From contig CAXKWD010000005.1 of the NCBI GenBank assembly GCA_964059195.1, forward strand, positions 92,703,882 through 92,767,881: a stretch of DNA of 64,000 nucleotides, written 5' to 3'. The position numbers and the translations under genes are program-made. This DNA is from Ectobius pallidus (taxonomy: Eukaryota; Arthropoda; Insecta; Blattodea; Ectobiidae). Below, piece after piece: positions 57,640-64,000 of the stretch (the stretch's first letter is position 1; the number at the start of each line of letters is the position of its first letter). The notes beneath the pieces were generated by a model. That model saw only the letters and a list, made by a program, of their open reading frames with translations, was not told the origin of the DNA and did not search any database.

Positions 57640-60090
57640 TTTAGTGAGTCCTTTTTTATAATAAAATTTAAGATAATATATTCATCGCAGTACAAATTAA
57701 AAATTACATGAAATAAATCGCACTAAGCAAATAGGCATGTTCTTACAAAATCAATTAATACAGGGGTTATCTGTTATTAAAAACTGAGTTAAACTCGTGA
57801 TACATCATTCCTGGAAGAGATAAATTCTACCGCCATACCGCTGCATCATCTTCCTCCATCTTTCGACTTCACTGGTGATGGCAGAATTCGAGTCGATACT
57901 CATCGATACTCATCTCCGACTACCAAATCGTGTATATGTAATATTTTCCAAATGAAACAATCCAAAAGAACATAAACCATGAGCAATTCTTACAATAAAT
58001 AAACCACAGTCAATCACAGTTTTCTTAACTGTAGTCACTACTACTTATTCAAACAGAAGTAGTTTTCTCGGGATACAGTGCATCCCGTTCCAGAATCCTA
58101 AATCATAATTATTATACTACATCCTGCCAGGTATCTGAGATAGGACCTCGTCTGCAAATCTAACAACAAAATAAGATACCTTGTTTCACTTTATCACTCT
58201 CATCCTACAAAAGAATTAAAACAACACGTTCATCTAAAATAAAACAGTGGTTATTTTGAATCACGAGTGATCTAGCTGAGGTGGTATTGTCGCGGACTCA
58301 CTATCGGGAGATAGCGGGTTGAAATCATGTCCAATTCGAGTGTGAGCTTTTGGAGCTTTGACCACAGAACCAATAAGTTCCAATCACACTCTCGAGGTTC
58401 TCTTCCGCTATCTTCCCAGACCTCGGGGAAAACATAAAGAATGGAGGCTATTATATCGAAGATAACCTGTATAATTGAGATGTTGATAAGCGTAAGCTTT
58501 CACTGCAGCATATCTTACATTTCTATTAACATAATGTAAATAATTATGTAAATAATTGAAGGCGATGTCATGTTTTATTCATAGATTTGGAAAACGACTT
58601 TTAAAGAAAGATTAGAGCAGCATGATGGAACTTTTCATGAATGTTGAGTGTAAATGCGGGCTTCACAGAATTAAAATATAATATAAATAATAATTAAGGA
58701 ATCGCGCACAATGTGCATTATCTTAACCTAAGACTTAACTTACTGACAAACACCCAGTCCTGAACCCGGGAAAGGGATTTTTCACTACTGAAAAACGACC
58801 TGTAAAATATTTCGTAAGTCTAGTCAAACAGTTCGCTTTTCATTCAGAGTGCAGAACTAAACCAGTAGACCTTTAGTACAAGTTCTTATAGACTACGTAT
58901 GACGGTATAATTTTAAAATATTTTAGGGCAAATGGGAAAGAAGTCGTATCATAGATAATAGAAGGCCTACCGTAAGTTTAATTAAGGGGAAGATATACTT
59001 TTGATTAGCGTAAATTTAGATCACTTTAAAATGTTATAATTCAGGAACACACAGGTATGTGTAAATTCTTTTTTTAAATGTTTCTAACTAGAATTAACTT
59101 TTGAACCATGTGGGAATTTTTGAACGACGGATAAATTTTATGCAGTCCAAAGGCTTTTACATGCTAGCGTTCTTATTTTTAGGTAAATTTTACATGACAT
59201 TATTTGTAACATTAACACCTACAACATACACTAGCATCTTGTAATTATCTATCCAAATAAAATTGATAACCTTTGAAAGTACTGACAATTTAGGATTTTT
59301 CTTCAGAATTAAAAAAAAAAGTTAAAATACCCGAGCTATAAAAACAAACTTAGTGCATTTTATTGAAGTGGCTGAACTAAACAACCTCTGACCTCTCTTT
59401 TTACAAAATCTCGAATAATTAACTTTGTCTGGGCAGATTTTCATACAACTTTGTACATTATTCTACAAAAATACAGCTTTAATTTAAATATAACAGATCT
59501 AATAACTATCAATACGAGTGATTTTAAATTTATTTTAAGAAAATTAAACTTATCATTTATTAAACATTATACAGTATAATCTAAAGTAAGGAAGTTATTA
59601 CCATTTTGATTTTTTTCGTTTAAATCCGAGATCCTTTTCTGAAGGGTGGACCTCAATGAACATTCTATCTACCTTAATATTAAAACTAGATCTTTTTAGA
59701 TTTTGTATTACAGTATGTTATTCTATGCACAATATTATAAATTTACAGAGAAACAATTAATTTAATATTGGTATTTTTTAATTGTGCAACGGCTATATGG
59801 TGATCTTTTTATATATTAAGGCTGTTGAGCTTCTGCATAAACTACTTGGGGAATTATGTTGCAGCTGCTACATGGTGACTATGTACTACGACTAGTACGC
59901 AGTACCACTGAATTTTACCATTTTTTTTTTTAAATTTTTAATCTATAACGACCACCAATAGATGTGAACTGATAAAATTACTGTTAATTTTTAATCTGCC
60001 ATAAAATCCACACACATTGGCCTGTCTTATTAGTTAATGTCAGAGTATCCCAAGTGGCTTGTGCCATCCCAATTATATTTTTAAGTAAAA
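57640..60090. other. Intergenic DNA with SINE-like fragments, no gene
   Basis: At 58265-58430, GGTGGTATTGTCGCGGACTC ... AGCGGGTTGAAATCATGT looks like a decayed tRNA-like head. At 58745-58800, ACACCCAGTCCTGAACCCGG matches the tail part of the SINE at 62165-62460. The rest is A+T-rich. Confidence 0.4.
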
Positions 60091-60155
60091 TTGCGGGTAT
60101 AAGATGAATGTATTTGTAATTGATATTGACTAAAATGTTGTAGATAAAGTACCAA

Positions 60156-61060
60156 ATGGTAGTGATAAATGGAACAGAATCTGGTCTTCTGCCAGTTGTG
60201 CATGGTGTTCCACAAGGATCCATCCTTGGTCCTATCTTGTTTATAATTTATATTAATGACTTACCAATTAACATCTCAGCACCTACAGTTAATAGCTATT
60301 TATTTGCAGATGATCTTAGTATTTGTTTTAATGGAAAGGATCGCAAGACGTTAGATTTACAAATAAACTCAACATCAAAAGTGGTACAAAACTGGTGCAA
60401 TGCAAACTTACTGTGTATTAATACTGGTAAAATACAAGAATCAGTTCTTACATACAGCACTAACGCCACAGATGATATAAATAGTTCACTAAATTTTTTG
60501 GGTTTCCTCATTGATAAAAATATGAATTGGAAAGATCATATATCAAAAGTGTGCTCTAGAGTGTCGAAAGGGATATTTCTAATACGTAGATTAAGGCAAA
60601 GTCTGAGCTTAGAAGTTTTAAAGACAGTTTACTATGCACAAATTTATAGTCACTTGAGTTACGGTGCTTTGCTTTGGGGCAATCAGACAACAGTTTTCAA
60701 ATTATTAAAATTACAAAAAAACATGTATAAGGTTAATGTGTGGACTTCCTGCTAGAGGACATTGTAGATCAAACTTTGTTAGGTTAGGAATTATGACAGT
60801 CAGGGCACTTTTCATTTTTCAATGCTTATTATATATTAAGGAAAACATTCATCTGTATGAAGAAGTGGGATCTACACATAACTACCAGACAAGAAATAGG
60901 AATGATTTAGGGTCTCTTAGGTGTAGTTATAGTAAGACTCAGAAAACTTTTTATTACATGTCAACTAGATTTTATAATTTTCTTCCTTTGTCATTAAAAC
61001 AGTTGCCCTTTAATAAGTTTAAAAAACAAATACATAATGTACTGACAGTGAATTGTATAT
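60156..61060 (+). pseudogene. LINE reverse transcriptase, C-terminal half, frameshifted
   Basis: The first frame (60156-60755) has GVPQGSILGPILFIIYINDL, then LFADDLSIC (FADD at about residue 50 of the frame) and LNFLGFLIDKNMNWKDHI. It runs to LLKLQKNM, then shifts near 60740 into the frame holding GLPARGHCRSNFVRLGI, THNYQTRNRND and FYNFLPLSLKQLPFNKFK. The original C-terminus is overrun at 61063 by mariner sequence. Catalytic motifs are present but the 5' half and endonuclease are absent, so it is inactive. It is related to the tails at 5240-5733 and 62548-63105. Confidence 0.7.
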
Positions 61061-61133
61061 ACAGGGTTGGTTTTTTAGTTTTGGCACCATAGTTATAACT
61101 GGATTAATAACTCAAAATAGATGGTTACAAGTT

Positions 61134-61620
61134 TCATAGGCCCTCGATGTAGTCCCCACCGTTGCGTACAACGTGTTGCCAGCGATGCGGAAGTCGTTGG
61201 ATCCCGTTGGCACTGCCCAATCTATTGATGGTGCGAAGAGAGCGCTCGGCAGCCTGCTTAACGTCTTCAATGGTACGGAAGTGCTCCCCGCGCATTGTCA
61301 TCTTCATCTTCATCTTCGGGATGAGATCATAGTCGCAGGGACTGATGTCGGGAGAATAGGGGGGGGGGGTGATAAAGGACCTCCCAGCCCCAGTGATCCA
61401 ACAACGCCGACACAACGCCTGCTGTGTGTGCCCTAGCATTGTCATGCAGAACGATGGGCGGTGTAACCATGTGGTGGCGCCGTTTCCTTCTCAGAGCTCC
61501 TCGGAGATGGTCTTGCAGAAACGAACAAGAGTACGCCGCATTAACGGTTTGCCCTCGAGGAACGGTATGGTGAATAATCACACCATCCCAATCATAGGCA
61601 AGAATCAACATTACCTTCAC
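61134..61620 (-). pseudogene. Mariner-like transposase, C-terminal part, frameshifted in a C11 run
   Basis: The minus strand reads MLILAYDWDGVIIHHTVPRG, then LHDNARAHTAGVVSALLDHW (middle catalytic Asp in HDN) and GWEVLYHPP. It loses frame in a run of eleven C (61359-61369, read on minus) and continues in another frame as YSPDISPCDYDLIPK (third catalytic Asp in CDY) to HRWQHVVRNGGDYIEGL-stop. D-to-D spacing is close to the mariner DD34D pattern once the poly-C is corrected. KMKMKM is a small in-frame repeat expansion. It is inactive. Confidence 0.7.
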
Positions 61621-61639
61621 ATTGGTGGGGGTTGGTCGA

Positions 61640-61855
61640 ACTGTTTGTTTCAGTCCCTGCGACTATGATCTCATCCCGAAGGTGAAGATGACAATGCGCG
61701 GGGAGCACTTCCGTACCATTGAAGACGTTAAGCAGGCTGCCGAGCGCTCTCTTCGCACCATCAATAGATTGGGCAGTGCCAACGGGATCCAACGACTTCC
61801 GCATCGCTGGCAACACGTTGTACGCAACAGTGGGGTCTACATCGAGGGCCTATGA
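61640..61855 (+). pseudogene. Second, inverted copy of the mariner transposase C-terminus
   Basis: The plus strand reads CDYDLIPKVKMTMRGEHFRT through ANGIQRLPHRWQHVVRN and YIEGL-stop, the same peptide as on the minus strand at 61134-61330 with few changes (KVKM in place of KMKMKM, SGVYIEG in place of GGDYIEG). Confidence 0.7.
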
Positions 61856-62164
61856 AACTTGGAACCATATATTTTGAGTTATTAATCCAGTTATAACTAT
61901 GGTGCCAAAACTAAAAAACCAACCTATGTATAATATTGATGAATTTTTTGATATAAGTTTCACCAGTTGAAATTGATTTGTACAATATGGACAGAGTGGA
62001 ATCAAAGTGATTACTAGGAACGAGAATCAAAAATGGTAATGCTAATTAGTTATATATAATAATATATTTTTATTGCAGCCAAACTGGCAGTTATAGTTTT
62101 TGACGATTGTAATACATTTGATGTTCTCATCTGTTCTTTCAATAAAAAAAATATTTCTATTTCT

Positions 62165-62460
62165 ATTTCTAAATGAAAAGATGATGATTAGTGTTCTATC
62201 CATAGTCAGCTTCAGACCAGGATCGATTCATGGGATGTTGACCACGACTTCTTCAAGACTCTTTCAGGCAAGGGTGATACCGCGGAGATTTTCCATTGCC
62301 TCTCGTGGGATGGGAATGAAGGGACAACAAAACACCCAGTCCTCAATCAAGGAAGGAAATTTGCCACTATTAAAATATTCCCGATCCAGCCGGAAATCGA
62401 ACCCTACCCGCCAGAGTGGAAGGCAGCTAAGTTACTAACACCCCCACGGCGGCGTCCAAA
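62165..62460 (-). repeat. tRNA-like SINE (family 4), minus strand
   Basis: Read on minus: GCCGTGGGGGTGTTAGTAAC (A-box region), then GTAGGGTTCGATTTCCGGC (B box) and a body with CAAATTTCCTTCCTTGATTG and TGGTATCACCCTTGCCTGAA. It lies beside the LINE tail near 62172. A part of this family recurs at 58745-58800. The 112-codon frame over it on the plus strand is spurious. Confidence 0.6.
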
Positions 62461-62547
62461 ATGAAAATATACGGAGAAAATGAAAATGCAGACAACCGTT
62501 AATGAGATGATACATTCAAAACATTTTCTTTGACATACTGTAGGCAT

Positions 62548-63105
62548 TTTATTTATTTATTTATTTATTTATTGTAAGAAAACCCCAACGAGCAAAGCTC
62601 ACCTTAAGGGGCTATATACAACATGACATGCATTGTGATACATAAATTTTCAATTACAAATAACTTATAAATATACAAGAGGTGCAATATATACAAGAGG
62701 TACAAAGTACAGAATATAGGAACACAAAACAAAATGACTTGATTTTAAGAGTGAAGTGAAATGATAGATGATGAAGGGAAACATAGTTACATAATATAAT
62801 AGTGATCAATATACAGTATCTATTTATTACTATATCAATGAACTTAATTAATCTTAGATTTTAAAAAGAGTTTTATTTGTGATTTAAATTTGTTATAATT
62901 TAATATATTCTTTTGTTCTTGTGGTAATTCATTATATGTTTTGATCAAATAATATTTTAATCCCTTTGTCCCATAAGTTACAGTTGAAGAATGTGTGAGG
63001 TATATGTTCTGTTTTTGCCTTGTTTCATAGTTATGAATGTCTTTGTTATATTCTATTGGAAAATGAGGAGTAGGGGATTGCAAGAATATATTATGTACTA
63101 GGGCC
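62548..63105 (-). mobile_element. 5'-truncated LINE tail, minus strand
   Basis: The minus strand encodes DIHNYETRQKQNIYLTHSST, then KTYNELPQEQKNILNYNKFK and ends KLFLKSKIN-stop near 62844, comparable with YNFLPLSLKQLPFNKFKKQI in the LINE at 60-61 kb. The 3' part has a hairpin (TAAGGTGAGC TTT GCTCGTTGGGG, about 62585-62607) and ends in ATAAATAAATAAATAAATAA (62548-62574). Only the ORF2 C-terminus remains. Confidence 0.7.
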
Positions 63106-63109
63106 TACC

Positions 63110-64000
63110 CTAGTAAATACATACGACAAGAAGCAAAATCGCCAGAAATACCGGTACTGGTATTACTGATGTCAATAAGGCAGGAGAAGCGGAACAAGAG
63201 GATTTGAGAAAAATTACTATCAAGCTACAACAATTCACTATAAAGAAAGTGAAATTGTTTTATCGGAAAGGCTTTTTTAATTTAATGAAAGTGTTGCTAA
63301 GTGAATTTTAAGCTATTAGAGCTTGATATGTGTTGTACAATAATAAATTCTGTAACCTAGAAAACGCTGTAATGTAATGTAGTGTCTTTGAAATGAAAAT
63401 ATATAAAAAATAAAAATGTGAATCCAAATTACGAAAGAATTTGTCAACGCCATTCGCTCAACAGAAAACAACCATTGGAGGTATGAATGTGAGTTCAGTT
63501 TAGTTTTATTCTTCGCCCCTTGGATTATACTATATAATAGCTATATAACTTTTTAGAACAAAGGTCCTCATTTTCAGATCATAAAGTATGTAGTAGTAGA
63601 AATAATATTAACCTTCCTTTTTAAGTATTTGTTGGTTTTCTATTGATCTTATCATTCCTGGTAGTTAACATACAAATTCTGAGTACACTACACATTCTGA
63701 TTGTGAATATTTTTATGACTTATCAGCGAAACCTTCAAGTATACTGAAACCTCTAGACCACCTGACAAGGTAGCATAAAGCAATAAAATTGTGCAATAGT
63801 CCATTGTTTCTTTTTTACATTTGAAATGAAGCAGTCTAAATGGCGGAAGAAAATCGAATAATTCGTTTGGTCGTAACTATATAACCCAAAAAAAGTTACT
63901 GACATTCTGACGAAATGCCGAATGGCCGAGTTAAAACAGCACCTCGCTTCGCTCGGTCAACTTAATCGTATCGTGATAAAACCGACTAGTTACCATTTCG
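63110..64000. other. Window end, no features seen
   Basis: A+T-rich sequence with no supported gene, repeat boundary or element. Confidence 0.4.

Larger units (their letters stand above)
61063..61925. mobile_element. Rearranged mariner-like element with inverted 3' ends
   Basis: CAGGGTTGGTTTTTTAGTTT at the left and AAACTAAAAAACCAACCT at the right are inverted, and about 200 bp inside each end encode the same transposase C-terminus in opposite directions. The left half (minus strand) extends further, to HDNARAHTAGVVSALL, so the element consists of a 3' portion plus an inverted second copy of its own 3' end. The target is TA-rich (TATA before the left end). Confidence 0.7.
60100..62172 (+). 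mobile_element. CR1/jockey-type LINE, 5'-truncated, interrupted by a mariner element
   Basis: Reverse-transcriptase coding (60156-61092) is followed by a mariner-like insertion at 61063-61925. A plausible LINE 3' untranslated part then continues to a TATTTC-type microsatellite tail near 62150-62172. The join across the insertion is inferred from the TA-flanked ends. Confidence 0.6.

Overview
The window looks like intron-rich, A+T-rich nuclear DNA of an animal, very probably an insect with a large, transposon-laden genome. A cockroach-like (polyneopteran) source is my guess, from the style of the LINEs, the tRNA-derived SINEs and a piece of insect-type mitochondrial nad1; nothing here proves the species. 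There are no operons, CRISPR arrays or genuine RNA genes. Almost all long open frames belong to mobile elements.

The main non-transposon signal is a small-protein gene family on the minus strand that I do not recognise. Four paralogous last exons lie at 4712-4965 (A), 11910-12169 (B), 37295-37554 (C) and 42296-42555 (D). Each has a phase-1 acceptor. B, C and D are exactly 260 nt and A is 254 nt. Each encodes a short basic segment with an R-(L/I/V)-(F/I)-P-(R/K) motif, then about 50 very hydrophobic residues (probably two membrane helices), then a stop. For B a complete four-exon model can be assembled: signal-peptide exon 31952-32009, exon 28511-28566, exon 22615-22687 and last exon 11910-12169. 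All phases agree and give 148 codons plus stop. D has the matching exons 48766-48821 and 46237-46321, but its first exon was not found. A and C are either separate genes whose upstream exons I could not find, or alternative last exons of B and D.

Layout. 1-560: transposase fragment. 3.9-11 kb: SINEs, hAT and pogo-type elements (one nested), a LINE with a 661-codon reverse transcriptase frame, and last exon A. 11-32 kb: gene B, with introns full of repeats (minisatellite element at 14 kb, inverted transposon pair at 15.8/21.3 kb, decayed pogo-type copy and NUMT at 18-19 kb, SINE at 23.5 kb, fold-back element at 25.9 kb). 32.9-36.7 kb: a large element with about 690-bp terminal inverted repeats, carrying a broken PIN/XPG-like plus CXC-type gene. 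37-49 kb: exon C and gene D, with a minisatellite split by a SINE and a hAT element inserted 13 nt from a splice-donor hexamer. 51-56 kb: hAT, TTAA-type and other elements. 57-63 kb: SINEs, a LINE interrupted by a rearranged mariner, and another LINE tail.

The palindromic octamer TAGGCCTA recurs at least 18 times by eye. All exon models rest on reading splice sites and phases by eye; transcripts would be decisive.
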